The notes beneath the pieces are model-generated. The model worked only from the letters and a program-made list of their open reading frames with translations. It was not told the DNA's origin and did not search any database. From Hyphomicrobiales bacterium (GTDB taxonomy: Bacteria; Pseudomonadota; Alphaproteobacteria; Rhizobiales; Rhizobiaceae), in the NCBI GenBank assembly GCA_900470285.1, contig UCAG01000002.1:200146-264145 (forward strand): a stretch of DNA of 64,000 nt, in the 5' to 3' direction. The position numbers and the translations under genes were made by a program. Below, piece by piece: positions 48,850 to 58,443 of the stretch. Within the stretch, counting starts at the first letter, position 1; every line of letters starts with the position of its first letter.

Positions 48850-50185
48850 GCGTCATTCCTTCAATGACCAGCGTTGGTGCTGCGGTCCCGTAAGACCGGT
48901 CGAGATCGCTGGCAGCGGTCATATTCATAAACATATCTTTGAGATTGGAGGCGATAGTCACTTCACTCACCGGAAAGGTCAGCTCCCCGTTTTCAATCCA
49001 GAAACCGGAAGCACCACGGCTATATTGTCCGGTAATCATATCCACGCCCTGACCGAAAACCTCGGTGACATAGAAACCGGTGCCGAGCTCTTTCATCAGT
49101 TCTTCCGGTGTGCGTGCACCGGCTTCAATCGCCAGATTGGTAGAGGACGGCACAACAGTTGAACCGGAACGCACGCCACGGCCGTTAGTTTCCAGCCCCA
49201 GCTCCCGGGCGGTCGAGCCGGAGAGGAACCAGTGCTTCAGCACACCGTCCTCAATCATGGTCAGTTTTTCACCGGCAATCCCTTCACCGTCAAACGGACG
49301 GGAAGATGAACCGCGCAGGCGCATCGGATCATCAGTGATGCTGATCCCCTTGCGCAGAACCTGCTGCCCCATTTTATCTTTCAGAAAACTGCTTTTACGG
49401 GCGACCGATGCACCATTGATCGCACCGGCAATATGACCGGCCATGCCGCGCGCCACACGCGGGTCAAACATCACATTAACCGCGCCGGTTTTCACCTTGC
49501 GCGCGTTGAGGCGGCGCACAGCCCGTTCACCGGCGGTGCGGCCAAGATCTTCCAGCTCCGGCAAATCGGCAAAATGCAAACGCACGCGCATATCATAATC
49601 ACGCTCCATTGCGGTGCCTTCACCGGCAATCGCGCTGACAGAGCGGCCAAAACGGCTCAGTGTATAAAATCCTTCAAAACCGCCGGAGGTCACCAGCACC
49701 ATACCGCCCAAACCGGCAGAAGCTGTTGCACCGCCGGAATTGGTGACACCGGCAACTCCCCGCGCAGCTTCTTCCATTGCCAGCGCATCTTCAGTCATGC
49801 GTTTGCTGTCAATCTGCGTCGGATCGAACAGATCAAGATCGGCAATTTGTTTAGCCAGTTTCGACGGATCAGCCAGCCCCTCATAGGCATCTTCCGGCGA
49901 GACTTTTGCCATCGCAACGGCACGTTCTGCCAGCGCGACAGGATCAGCCCCTTTATTGGCACTGGCCGAAATACTTGCAATGCGCTTATCAACAAAAACC
50001 CGCAGCGAAAAATCATCACTTTCCGAGGCTTCAGTCGCTTCCACTTTGCCCAGACGTACACTGACATTGCTGGAACGGCTGCGTACAACCACCGCATCGG
50101 CATGATCCGCACCGGCTTTTTTAGCCGCGGCGACGAGAAACCGTGCCTGATCGGCGAGTTTTTGAGCAGAGCTTTGTGCGTCCAT
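48836..50185 (-). CDS. pmbA: TldD/PmbA family protein (TldE-like)
   Basis: A 449-residue member of the TldD/TldE protease family, cytoplasmic. It lacks the HExxxH zinc motif, as TldE/PmbA subunits do, and has LRVFVDKRIASISASANKGADP, GLGGMVLVTSGGFEG, NARKVKTGAVNVMFDP and GASGFWIENGELTFPVSE. With TldD it would form a heterodimeric protease acting on unfolded peptides, including modified-peptide precursors and antitoxins. The second of two adjacent ATG codons at 50185 has the better spacing from AGGA. Confidence 0.92.
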   Translation of the reverse strand: MDAQSSAQKLADQARFLVAAAKKAGADHADAVVVRSRSSNVSVRLGKVEATEASESDDFSLRVFVDKRIASISASANKGADPVALAERAVAMAKVSPEDAYEGLADPSKLAKQIADLDLFDPTQIDSKRMTEDALAMEEAARGVAGVTNSGGATASAGLGGMVLVTSGGFEGFYTLSRFGRSVSAIAGEGTAMERDYDMRVRLHFADLPELEDLGRTAGERAVRRLNARKVKTGAVNVMFDPRVARGMAGHIAGAINGASVARKSSFLKDKMGQQVLRKGISITDDPMRLRGSSSRPFDGEGIAGEKLTMIEDGVLKHWFLSGSTARELGLETNGRGVRSGSTVVPSSTNLAIEAGARTPEELMKELGTGFYVTEVFGQGVDMITGQYSRGASGFWIENGELTFPVSEVTIASNLKDMFMNMTAASDLDRSYGTAAPTLVIEGMTLAGN

Positions 50186-50608
50186 CATTCTTCCTGTCAT
50201 TAATCTGGCCCGGTGGTTTCGTGATAATTCACCGCTCGCATTTTGTAATCTGCGTGCAGTCAATTATCAGATTTTGTCGCCTGTATAGGTTCTATATACG
50301 GATAAGCCATGTATTTTTTAAGTCTCATTTTATGTTTGTGTGTGACAACTCAGTCCTGAAGAAACATCTACGGGAAAACAGACACTTTCTTCAAAATAAT
50401 AGCCTTAGTGTTTTAACCATATTTATGACTTCATATTTGAAAACGATGAACCCATAAACGTGATTTTTTTCTTTAAAAAACCGTTATCTGCACGCGTTAT
50501 TTCATATTATGTTCGGCATGATTTGCCTGCAGCATTGTATTTGATAATTTTCTGCCGGTAGTTTATTCCGCACCCGCCCCGACAAACGTAATATGTGATG
50601 TTTTAATT
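50186..50608. other. Intergenic region between pmbA and the antiporter gene
   Basis: About 420 bases, strongly AT-rich between 50290 and 50520, holding divergent promoters. No RNA gene or repeat is recognised. Confidence 0.45.
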
Positions 50609-52468
50609 ATGGAAAACAATATTTCCATCGGCAGTCTTTATCTGCAGACCCTGATGATCCTCGGCGGAGCAATCATTGCCGCACCGTTGTTCAAGCGTAT
50701 GGGGCTGGGAACCGTTCTGGGTTATCTGGCCGCCGGTGTGATTATCGGCCCGATTGCCCGTTTTATTACCGATGGTGAAGAACTGCTGCATTTCTCCGAA
50801 CTGGGCGTGGTGTTTCTGCTGTTCATCATCGGTCTTGATCTCAAGCCCTCCCGCCTCTGGTCTCTGCGTCATGCGATCTTCGGCCTTGGTCTGGCACAGG
50901 TAGCACTGTGTGCTGTCACTCTTGCCTTTCTGGGCGTTTATGTTGCCGGTCTTCCCGTACCGGCGGCGATTATCGTCGGCTGCGGTTTTGCACTTTCCTC
51001 AACCGCCTTTGCTATGCAAATTCTGGAAGACAAAGGCGAAACCAGCCAGAAATACGGGCAAAAAGCCTTTGCAATTTTGCTGTTTCAGGATCTGGCGATC
51101 GTCCCTATTCTGGCGCTTATTCCTGCATTGTCACCGGGCGAAAGCTCGCAAAGTGCTGCGAATTTCCATGTGGCAGCCGCACTTGGTGCCATTATTATTT
51201 TGATTATTGCCGGACGCTATTTGCTAAATCCGATGTTCCGTATCATCGGTAATACCGGTGCACGAGAAGTGATGATCGCCGCCGCTTTGTTCGTCGTTCT
51301 CGGTTCGGCAGCGCTGATGGAAGCTGCAGGCCTGTCCATGGCGATGGGCGCATTTATCGCCGGTGTGCTGCTGGCAGATTCCTCCTACCGTCATGAACTG
51401 GCAGCCGACGTAGAACCGTTCCGCGGTATTTTCCTCGGCCTGTTCTTCGTCGCGGTTGGTCTGTCGCTTAATCTGGTGGTTATTCTCGATAACTGGCTGA
51501 TGATCCTGCTGTCAGTTCCTGTGATTATTGTTACAAAAATCGCGATCATTTATCTGCTGTGCCGTATTTTCCGCACCAGCCATAATGATGCTGTCAAAGT
51601 CGCCTTTCTGCTGCCGCAGGGCGGTGAATTTGCCTTCGTACTGTTCTCCACGGCCAGTGCCGCAGCGGTCATCACCGATGCGCTGGCCTCTGAACTGATT
51701 GCTGCTATCACCATTTCCATGGCACTGACTCCACTCTCTGTGACGCTCGGCAACCGCCTGCTGACGAATACGAAGCAGGAAGACGGCATGGAAGAAAATT
51801 TCGAAGGTGCCGGTTCCGATGTGCTGATGATCGGCTTTTCCCGTTACGGACAGATTGCCTCGCAGATTTTGCTGGCCGGCGGTTCGGACGTGACGGTGAT
51901 CGACAATTCCGCCAATAAAATCCGCGCAGCAGGTCGCTTCGGTTTCCGTATTTATTTCGGCGACGGGCAGCGTAAAGACGTGCTGGAAATGGCAGGTATC
52001 CGCAATGCCAAACTGGTTGCCATCTGTACCGAAAAGAAAGAAATCACTGACCGGATTGTTGATCTCATTCAGGCAGAATTTCCGGATGTGAAACTCTATG
52101 TCCGCTCCTTTGACCGTGAGCATACGCTGCAATTACGGGCAAAAGGCGTGGATTACGAGCTGCGTGAAACTTTTGAATCCGGTCTGTTGTTTGGTCGCAA
52201 AACACTGGAAGCGCTCGGCATGCCGGAAGACGAGGCTCAGACCATTGCTGATGATGTGCGTCAGCGCGATGAAGACCGCCTGCATGTACAGGCTTCGGAA
52301 GGTATTCTCGCCGGTCGTCACCTGTTGTTCAACAAGCCTGTTACGCCGGAACCTCTGGTCAAACCGACCCGTTCGGCAGTCCCGCTCGACAAAGCAACGG
52401 AAGAGACAATTGCACCTGCCAAACCCTATCCCGAAGCAGGTATCGTCCTCACTCCGGCAAGCGAATAA
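50609..52468 (+). CDS. Kef-type potassium/proton antiporter
   Basis: A 619-residue CPA2 transporter. About 12-13 membrane segments cover residues 1-385 and include GLGTVLGYLAAGVIIGP, FLLFIIGLDLKPSRLW and SMAMGAFIAGVLLADS. A cytoplasmic RCK/TrkA-N domain follows from about 405 (VLMIGFSRYGQIASQIL, VIDNSANKIRAAG, YFGDGQRKDVLE). It should exchange potassium for protons; the glutathione-adduct gating of KefB/KefC is possible but not proven. No KefF/KefG ancillary gene is adjacent. The ATG has no strong ribosome binding site. Confidence 0.9.
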   Translation: MENNISIGSLYLQTLMILGGAIIAAPLFKRMGLGTVLGYLAAGVIIGPIARFITDGEELLHFSELGVVFLLFIIGLDLKPSRLWSLRHAIFGLGLAQVALCAVTLAFLGVYVAGLPVPAAIIVGCGFALSSTAFAMQILEDKGETSQKYGQKAFAILLFQDLAIVPILALIPALSPGESSQSAANFHVAAALGAIIILIIAGRYLLNPMFRIIGNTGAREVMIAAALFVVLGSAALMEAAGLSMAMGAFIAGVLLADSSYRHELAADVEPFRGIFLGLFFVAVGLSLNLVVILDNWLMILLSVPVIIVTKIAIIYLLCRIFRTSHNDAVKVAFLLPQGGEFAFVLFSTASAAAVITDALASELIAAITISMALTPLSVTLGNRLLTNTKQEDGMEENFEGAGSDVLMIGFSRYGQIASQILLAGGSDVTVIDNSANKIRAAGRFGFRIYFGDGQRKDVLEMAGIRNAKLVAICTEKKEITDRIVDLIQAEFPDVKLYVRSFDREHTLQLRAKGVDYELRETFESGLLFGRKTLEALGMPEDEAQTIADDVRQRDEDRLHVQASEGILAGRHLLFNKPVTPEPLVKPTRSAVPLDKATEETIAPAKPYPEAGIVLTPASE

Positions 52469-52487
52469 ATACAGCGCTGGTCAAATA

Positions 52488-52526
52488 CAAAAACGGCGCG
52501 GTGGTTATCCACCGCGCCGTTTTCTA
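52488..52526. terminator. Bidirectional terminator between antiporter and M16 genes
   Basis: ACGGCGCGGTGG and CCACCGCGCCGT pair over four bases, with AAAAA on one side and TTTT on the other. Confidence 0.87.
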
Positions 52527-52543
52527 TGTGATTATAAAACCAA

Positions 52544-53905
52544 TCAATTCAGGCTTGGACCAACCACGAGAATGGCAGGATCTGCTTTGAGCAGTTTTGC
52601 AGCAACAGCCTTCACATCATCTGCGGTCACAGCATTGATGAGATCAGCACGGCGGTCGATATAATCACGTCCCAGATTTTGCTCCTGCAAGCCAACCAAT
52701 GTGCGGGCAACAGCCACGGAAGAGTCCAGATTATTGATCGCATAGGCACCGATTGCAAAGCTCTTGGCTGCAGCCAGTTCTTCCTCTGTCACGCCGGACT
52801 TCGCCATGCGGGCCACTTCCGCGCGGATCACATCAAGGCTCTGCTGTGCACGGTCAGGGCGTGTACCGGTGGCGATATTGAGACTATTGGAATAGTCCCG
52901 GCCACTGAGACCTGAGCTGACCGTATAGGCGAGACCGCGCTTCTCACGCACTTCATTATAAAGACGTGAAGTAAAGCCGACACCCAGCACCTGATTCATC
53001 AGATAGGCTGCGAAGAAATCCTTATCGCTGCGCTTTACGCCCGGATAAACCAGACTAACCGTTGTCTGTGGCAGATCATAGGTCACAGATGTTGTAGCGC
53101 CCAAAGCGAGTTTCGCCATTTCTACCGGCTTAAGCTCTGCTTTATCCTGCAAATTGCCAAAAAGCTTATCCAGCAGAGGTGCAAGTTCCTCAGCGCTGAT
53201 CGCACCGACCACACCGATTTTCAACTGATCTTTGCCAAACAGTTTCTTATGGGCACCCAGCAAATCTTCGCGGGTAATCGCCTCCAGCGACTGTACCGTA
53301 CCCTCATCACGGCGTGCATAAGGATGCTTGCCATAGAGTACTTCTGCAAACTTCTGCGATGCAATAGTTGACGGATCATTTTGGGATGCTTTAATTCCGG
53401 TCACAATCTGCGCACGGATGCGGTCAATTGCGGCCTGATCAAAACGTGGCTTCTGAATAGCCAGTGCCAGCATGTCAAAAGCAGCAGGACTGTTTTCTTT
53501 CAGCATCCGCATGCCGCCGGAAATATTATCCTGTGTGGCACTGAAACTCATTTCCGCACCGATATTATCCAGCCGCTCCTGATAGGCATCGGACGGCATA
53601 TCACCCGCACCTTCATCAAACAGGCCGGTCATCAGATTGGCCAGACCTTCTTTGCCTTCAGGGTCTTGTGCACTGCCGCCCTTAAACGAAAAACGCACGG
53701 AGATCAGCGGTACACTACCGTCTTCCACCAGCCAGGCTTTGATACCCTTCGGTGAAGTGACCTCCTGAATATCCAAAGCAAAGGCTGGCAGGGTCGCCAG
53801 AAGTGCGAAAGCACCGGCCAGAGCTGCTTTTAGACCAAAAAAAGCCTTGTTGCGCGCAGGAACAATCTTATTGCCCCCTGTTTCAGAGTGAAGAGAATAT
53901 ACCAT
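52544..53905 (-). CDS. M16 peptidase-like protein, non-catalytic partner
   Basis: A 453-residue exported protein (signal peptide region about residues 24-44, ending LPAFALD) of the insulinase/M16 family. The zinc motif is lost: the aligned position reads KEGLANLMTGLFDEG in place of HxxEH, so it is the inactive subunit. It keeps the Arg-Tyr-type C-terminal half (KRSDKDFFAAYLMNQVLG, SRLYNEVREKRGLAY). It overlaps the catalytic partner gene by one base (TAATG) and probably forms a heterodimer with it in the periplasm. Confidence 0.92.
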   Translation of the reverse strand: MVYSLHSETGGNKIVPARNKAFFGLKAALAGAFALLATLPAFALDIQEVTSPKGIKAWLVEDGSVPLISVRFSFKGGSAQDPEGKEGLANLMTGLFDEGAGDMPSDAYQERLDNIGAEMSFSATQDNISGGMRMLKENSPAAFDMLALAIQKPRFDQAAIDRIRAQIVTGIKASQNDPSTIASQKFAEVLYGKHPYARRDEGTVQSLEAITREDLLGAHKKLFGKDQLKIGVVGAISAEELAPLLDKLFGNLQDKAELKPVEMAKLALGATTSVTYDLPQTTVSLVYPGVKRSDKDFFAAYLMNQVLGVGFTSRLYNEVREKRGLAYTVSSGLSGRDYSNSLNIATGTRPDRAQQSLDVIRAEVARMAKSGVTEEELAAAKSFAIGAYAINNLDSSVAVARTLVGLQEQNLGRDYIDRRADLINAVTADDVKAVAAKLLKADPAILVVGPSLN

Positions 53906-55506
53906 TATTTTTTCACCTCTGATTTTGCATCTTTCGGCTTATTCTGATCAATTTCTGCCGGTTTACTCTCAGCAGCACCTGTTTCCGCATTACCCCCAGC
54001 GGCTGGTTTTGCTGCTTGCTGTGCTTCTTTCGCTGCCCCATCTGCCAGTGGCAGCAAGTAGCCGGTCACTGAAATGGATGGCTTCAGATAGCGTTCAGCC
54101 ACATCCCGGATTTGCTCCGGCTTCACTGCGCGGATTTTATCCGGCCAGCCCAGCACATCGTCAACCGTTTGGCCGGTTGCCAGTGAAGAGCCATAAATCC
54201 GTGCCATACCCGTCTGGCTGTCACGGGCAAAAATCATTGCTTTGAGGAAGCGATTACGAGCCTGATTGAGTTCGGTTTCAGTCACGCCCTCTGCAATCAG
54301 ACGATCAACTTCCACATTCGCGGCGACCTGAACATCTTCCAGCGTGGCATCACCGCGCGGTGAACCATAGATCATAAAAGTGCCGTCATCTAACGCATCA
54401 CCGGCATAATAGGCACCGGCGCTGGCTGCAAGCCCCTGCTCGACCACCAGCTCCTGATAAAGACGGCTGCGGATACCGCCACCAAGAATTTCACCCAGAA
54501 GATCAAGAGCTTCAGCATCGCCTTCACGGCCTTTGGCCTTGGCGTTGATATAAGACGGAACCACCCATGTGGAACTATAAGACGGCTGGTTCACACGGGC
54601 ATCACGCAAAATGACCGTACGTTCAGTATGCTTTTCAGGCTCCTGCGGGCGGATACGCGGCGCAACTTCAAAGCGCTTCGGCAATTTACCATAGGTGCTG
54701 AGTGCCAGATCACGGACGCGCTCCGGTGTCACATCACCGGTCACCACGAGAATGGCATTATTCGGCGTGTAATAGCGCTCATAAAAACCAATCGCATCGC
54801 TAAGGCTGAGTTTTTCCATTTCCTGCTGCCAGCCAATGATCGGGCGGCGATACGGATGATTGTAGAAAGTCGCAGCGTTAATTTCTTCGCTCAGCATGGC
54901 TGAAGGATTACTGTCCACACGCATGCGGCGTTCTTCGAGAATAACATCGCGCTCCGGTACAATCACATCTTCGGTCAGAACCAGATTGGCCATACGGTCT
55001 GACTCATATTTCATCACCATTTCCAGCGCATCGGGAGCAATCTGCTGGTAATAGCCGGTATAATCCGAGGAAGTGAAAGCATTTTCCTGACCACCGATCG
55101 CTGCAACCTTGGCAGAGAATTCACCGGCCGGAACATTCTTGGTTCCTTTAAACATCAGATGCTCAAGAAAATGGGCAATACCGGATACACCTTCCTGCTC
55201 ATCAGCGGCACCCACGCGATACCAGACCATCTGTGTGACAACCGGTGCACGATGATCGGGAATCACCACAACATCCATGCCATTGGTCAGCTTGAAACTG
55301 CTGACGCCTTTCTGGGTCCTGATTTCAGGCAGCGCGGCCGGCTGATTATCATTGGCCGGATTGGTCTGGGTGGTCGCAGCAGGGGCAACCTGCGCCTCGG
55401 CGGGCTTGGCAGCCTGCGCAAAAGATGCGCCCACAGTCGCAGAACTGACAATCAGCGCCAGCATGGATGTGCTGACCAGTTGCCGGCAAAAGGATAGATA
55501 TGGCAC
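53905..55506 (-). CDS. M16 zinc metallopeptidase, catalytic
   Basis: A 533-residue exported M16 peptidase. A Sec signal peptide (to about residue 31, TVGASFAQA) is followed by the inverted zinc motif HFLEH in VSGIAHFLEHLMFKGT and the downstream Glu region EMVMKYESDRMANL. The C-terminal 60 residues are a Lys/Glu/Ala-rich tail. The start is a GTG at 55506 about 12 bases after AGGAAGGG. With the inactive partner it should degrade peptides in the periplasm. Confidence 0.93.
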   Translation of the reverse strand: MPYLSFCRQLVSTSMLALIVSSATVGASFAQAAKPAEAQVAPAATTQTNPANDNQPAALPEIRTQKGVSSFKLTNGMDVVVIPDHRAPVVTQMVWYRVGAADEQEGVSGIAHFLEHLMFKGTKNVPAGEFSAKVAAIGGQENAFTSSDYTGYYQQIAPDALEMVMKYESDRMANLVLTEDVIVPERDVILEERRMRVDSNPSAMLSEEINAATFYNHPYRRPIIGWQQEMEKLSLSDAIGFYERYYTPNNAILVVTGDVTPERVRDLALSTYGKLPKRFEVAPRIRPQEPEKHTERTVILRDARVNQPSYSSTWVVPSYINAKAKGREGDAEALDLLGEILGGGIRSRLYQELVVEQGLAASAGAYYAGDALDDGTFMIYGSPRGDATLEDVQVAANVEVDRLIAEGVTETELNQARNRFLKAMIFARDSQTGMARIYGSSLATGQTVDDVLGWPDKIRAVKPEQIRDVAERYLKPSISVTGYLLPLADGAAKEAQQAAKPAAGGNAETGAAESKPAEIDQNKPKDAKSEVKK

Positions 55507-55647
55507 GAAAAGTGTCCCTTCCTGTTTTGCAAAACACCTTTAATTAAACGAGATTGCGGCAAATTCGCAACCAGCCATCAAGAATTATGTCATGATGACA
55601 ATAATTTAATTAATATGCCCCCAAAAAAGGCAGCACTATGCTGAAAT

Positions 55648-55677
55648 GCAAATTGCCCGCACAGAGCGGGCAATTTG
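55648..55677 (-). terminator. Terminator of rluB-rsmD
   Basis: AAATTGCCCGC and GCGGGCAATTT pair over a loop of a few bases; on the minus strand TTTG and CATTT follow. It lies about 20 bases past the rsmD stop. Confidence 0.7.
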
Positions 55678-55696
55678 TTATTTTATGATAAAATTA

Positions 55697-56251
55697 TCAG
55701 GCCAGTTCATAAAGCCTTATCGTGGTGATCCCGTAATTGCGTTCATCACGCAATATGAAGCGGTCATCCAGCGTGATAACGGCTTCCGACACTTCTTCCA
55801 GAATCAAAAGTGTATCCGGTTTGAGCCAGCCGCCCTCAAGTGCAGAAACAAAGGCCTGTTCACCCAAACCTTTACCATAGGGCGGATCGGCAAAAACCAG
55901 ATCAAATTCGCCCATTGTGCCGGTCGGACCCAATGCTGTTGCATTGCGGCGGAACACTTTTGTATGTCCCTGAAGGCCAAAAGCCTCCACATTCTGGCGC
56001 AGAAGACCACGCCCTTCTACGGATTCCTCGACGAAAACCGTATAGCGGCAACCGCGTGACAAGGCCTCAAGACCAAGCGCACCGGTGCCGGCAAACAGAT
56101 CCAGCACCCGTGTATTGTCCAGCTTCTCACGAAAACCATGCGTGATAATATTGAACAGACTTTCACGTGTCCGGTCGCTGGTCGGCCGGATTGCAGAGCT
56201 TTCCGGCGTCACCAGTGCACGTCCGCGGAATTTACCGCCGACTATGCGCAT
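55697..56251 (-). CDS. rsmD: 16S rRNA guanine-N2 methyltransferase RsmD
   Basis: Methylates G966 of 16S rRNA. The 184-residue protein begins MRIVGGKFRGRAL and shows RPTSDRTRESLFNII, the SAM motif VLDLFAGTGALGLEALSRG and the catalytic DPPYG motif. Its ATG overlaps the rluB stop by one base, so the two RNA-modification genes are coupled. Confidence 0.95.
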   Translation of the reverse strand: MRIVGGKFRGRALVTPESSAIRPTSDRTRESLFNIITHGFREKLDNTRVLDLFAGTGALGLEALSRGCRYTVFVEESVEGRGLLRQNVEAFGLQGHTKVFRRNATALGPTGTMGEFDLVFADPPYGKGLGEQAFVSALEGGWLKPDTLLILEEVSEAVITLDDRFILRDERNYGITTIRLYELA

Positions 56252-58188
56252 TAACGTTTATCTCCGCGCGGGCCGGAACGCGGTCCTGCGCCGCGAGGAC
56301 CTGCACCACGAGGGCCGGACGGACGGTTACCGGATGGTTTGCCACCCTGCGGGCCTTTGCCGAAAGGCTTGCCGCCGCGACCGCCTTCAGGTTTGCCACG
56401 GAATGGTTTGTCGCCCGACGGACGATCACCAAACGGCTTCTTGTCGCCAAATGGCTTCTTGTCAAAATTGCGCTCACCGGAGAAACGACGCTCTTCGCGT
56501 GCCGGACGATCGCCTTCATCAAAAGAACGACGGTTTTCCGAGCGGAAGCCTTCGCGCTTGAAACCGTCACGATTGTCTTCATCGCGGCGGAAACCCTGAC
56601 GCTTATAGCCATCTCTGTCCTCTGTACGGCCCTGATAACCACGACCACCTTCTTCACGCTGCGGACGGTCATCACCGTCACGGCGTGAACGGCGGCGATC
56701 ATCACCAGGGGTCGGCTTGGACGACGAATTATAGGCCTTGGCACCCGGTGCCATCCATACATTCACGCCGCGCGGACGCTGCGGCTGTGAACCAAACTTG
56801 TCATCATCCTTGTCACCACGGCCGCCTTTCGCAAAGCGCGGCTTGTCGAAGCCGCCGGAACGCGGTGCAGATGTGCTGAGGCGTGACAAACCATCTTCAC
56901 GCCAGCTCTTACCATCACGATCACGCTGGAAAGGCTTACGCTCACCATCACGCGGCGCACGGCCTTCTTCACGACGCTCACCTTCTTCACGGTCACGGCG
57001 GAACGGTTTACGTTCACCGTCCATACGCCCTTCGCCGCGCTTGGCACCAAAGCCGCCTTTGCCACCACGGCCACCGCCCGCATCCCGGCTGCTGGAAATC
57101 CAGTCGGATTTGTAACGGGAACGGCCTTCGCCTTCCTCGTCGCTGCCGCGCTCTTCATAAGCATCAAAACGCGGGCTGCGGGACGGCAATTCGCCCTTAA
57201 CAGCTTCATTGGAGAATTCATTGAGGATCGGCGCATCAAAATCCGCACCGGAATCTTCAACCAGTTTTTCACCGAGCTGTTCACGCAGGGTACGGCCACG
57301 GATTTCGCGTACCGCTCCCTCTTCCAGATCGCCCAGCTGGAACGGCCCGAAAGAAACACGGATCAGACGGGAAACAGCCAGACCAAGCGCACCAAGAATG
57401 TTCTTAACTTCGCGGTTTTTGCCTTCGCGCAGACCAATGGACAGCCAGACATTTGCGCCCTGCTCGCGCTCAAGAGTTGCTTCAACCGCGCCGTAGAATA
57501 TGCCGTCAACAGCGATACCGTTTTTCAGCTCATCAAGCTGTGCCTGTGTTACTGTACCATGAGCGCGCACACGATAACGGCGCAGCCAGCCGGTTGCAGG
57601 CAGTTCCAGAACGCGGGACAGACCGCCATCATTGGTCAGCAGCAACAGGCCTTCAGTGTTGATATCAAGACGACCAACCGACAAAACGCGCGGCAATTCA
57701 GCAGGCAGTGCATCAAACACTGTCGGACGACCTTCCGGATCACGGTTGGTTGTCACCAGACCGGCAGGCTTGTGATAGAGCCACAGGCGGGTACGCTCAG
57801 CCTGCTGCAGAACTTTATTATCAACGGTAATACGATCTGTGCGCAGAACATTCACAGCAGGGCTGGTCAGCACTTTGCCGTTCACAGCAACACGACCGGC
57901 AGCAATCATGCTTTCCGCTTCACGGCGCGAGGCAATACCCACACGCGCCAGACGCTTGGCGATACGTTCGCCTTCATCAGCGGCGCTCATATCAAAGCCG
58001 CGGGGCTTATCGCCGCGAGGTTCAAAACCACGAGGTTTGTCGCCGCGCTCACCAAAGCCACGCGGCTTGTCACCACGGGATTCACCTTCAAAACGACGCG
58101 GACGGTCAGAACCTCTGTCATCGCGCGTACGCTCACGCTTTACAAAAGGACGCTTGCCGCGTTCATTATCATGATCGTCACGGGTCAT
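56251..58188 (-). CDS. rluB: RluB-type pseudouridine synthase with long disordered tail
   Basis: A 645-residue protein. Residues 1-75 are Arg/Gly/Lys/Asp-rich with the repeat GDKPRGF three to four times. An S4 domain follows (GERIAKRLARVGIASRREAE, about 72-130), then the RsuA/RluB catalytic core with SVGRLDINTEGLLLLT carrying the catalytic Asp, ending near residue 315. The remaining ~330 residues are almost entirely Arg, Gly, Asp, Glu, Lys, Phe and Pro, with blocks such as DGERKPFRRDRE and GDKPFGDKPF. The enzyme should modify 23S rRNA; the tail is probably an RNA-binding or condensate-forming segment (inference). Tailed RluB proteins occur in other Rhizobiales, but tail length varies. Confidence 0.92.
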   Translation of the reverse strand: MTRDDHDNERGKRPFVKRERTRDDRGSDRPRRFEGESRGDKPRGFGERGDKPRGFEPRGDKPRGFDMSAADEGERIAKRLARVGIASRREAESMIAAGRVAVNGKVLTSPAVNVLRTDRITVDNKVLQQAERTRLWLYHKPAGLVTTNRDPEGRPTVFDALPAELPRVLSVGRLDINTEGLLLLTNDGGLSRVLELPATGWLRRYRVRAHGTVTQAQLDELKNGIAVDGIFYGAVEATLEREQGANVWLSIGLREGKNREVKNILGALGLAVSRLIRVSFGPFQLGDLEEGAVREIRGRTLREQLGEKLVEDSGADFDAPILNEFSNEAVKGELPSRSPRFDAYEERGSDEEGEGRSRYKSDWISSSRDAGGGRGGKGGFGAKRGEGRMDGERKPFRRDREEGERREEGRAPRDGERKPFQRDRDGKSWREDGLSRLSTSAPRSGGFDKPRFAKGGRGDKDDDKFGSQPQRPRGVNVWMAPGAKAYNSSSKPTPGDDRRRSRRDGDDRPQREEGGRGYQGRTEDRDGYKRQGFRRDEDNRDGFKREGFRSENRRSFDEGDRPAREERRFSGERNFDKKPFGDKKPFGDRPSGDKPFRGKPEGGRGGKPFGKGPQGGKPSGNRPSGPRGAGPRGAGPRSGPRGDKR

Positions 58189-58443
58189 TAGAATATCAGC
58201 CTTTCACCGGTATTTCTGCCCGGCGTCAAAAATCGAAAATCAGGATGCGGAAAGCCCTGCTGCAAAACCGCTGCGCGTTTTCGCCGGACATGCTTTATGC
58301 TAAATCATTCCGATCCGGCAAAATTTAGGATAAAGCTGGCACGATTGCAGCGCAGTTCTTATGCTACACACCTTATTAAAGCTACGCTCTAACAAATCAT
58401 CACCGCGCTTGCGAGTAAAATATCTGAAAGGCTGCCGCACATT
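58189..58443. other. Spacer between rluB and tadA
   Basis: Divergent promoters. AACCGCTGCGCGTTTTCGCCGGACATGCTTTA near 58266 and GCTCTAA near 58386 look like remnants of the dispersed repeat. No gene is seen. Confidence 0.35.
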
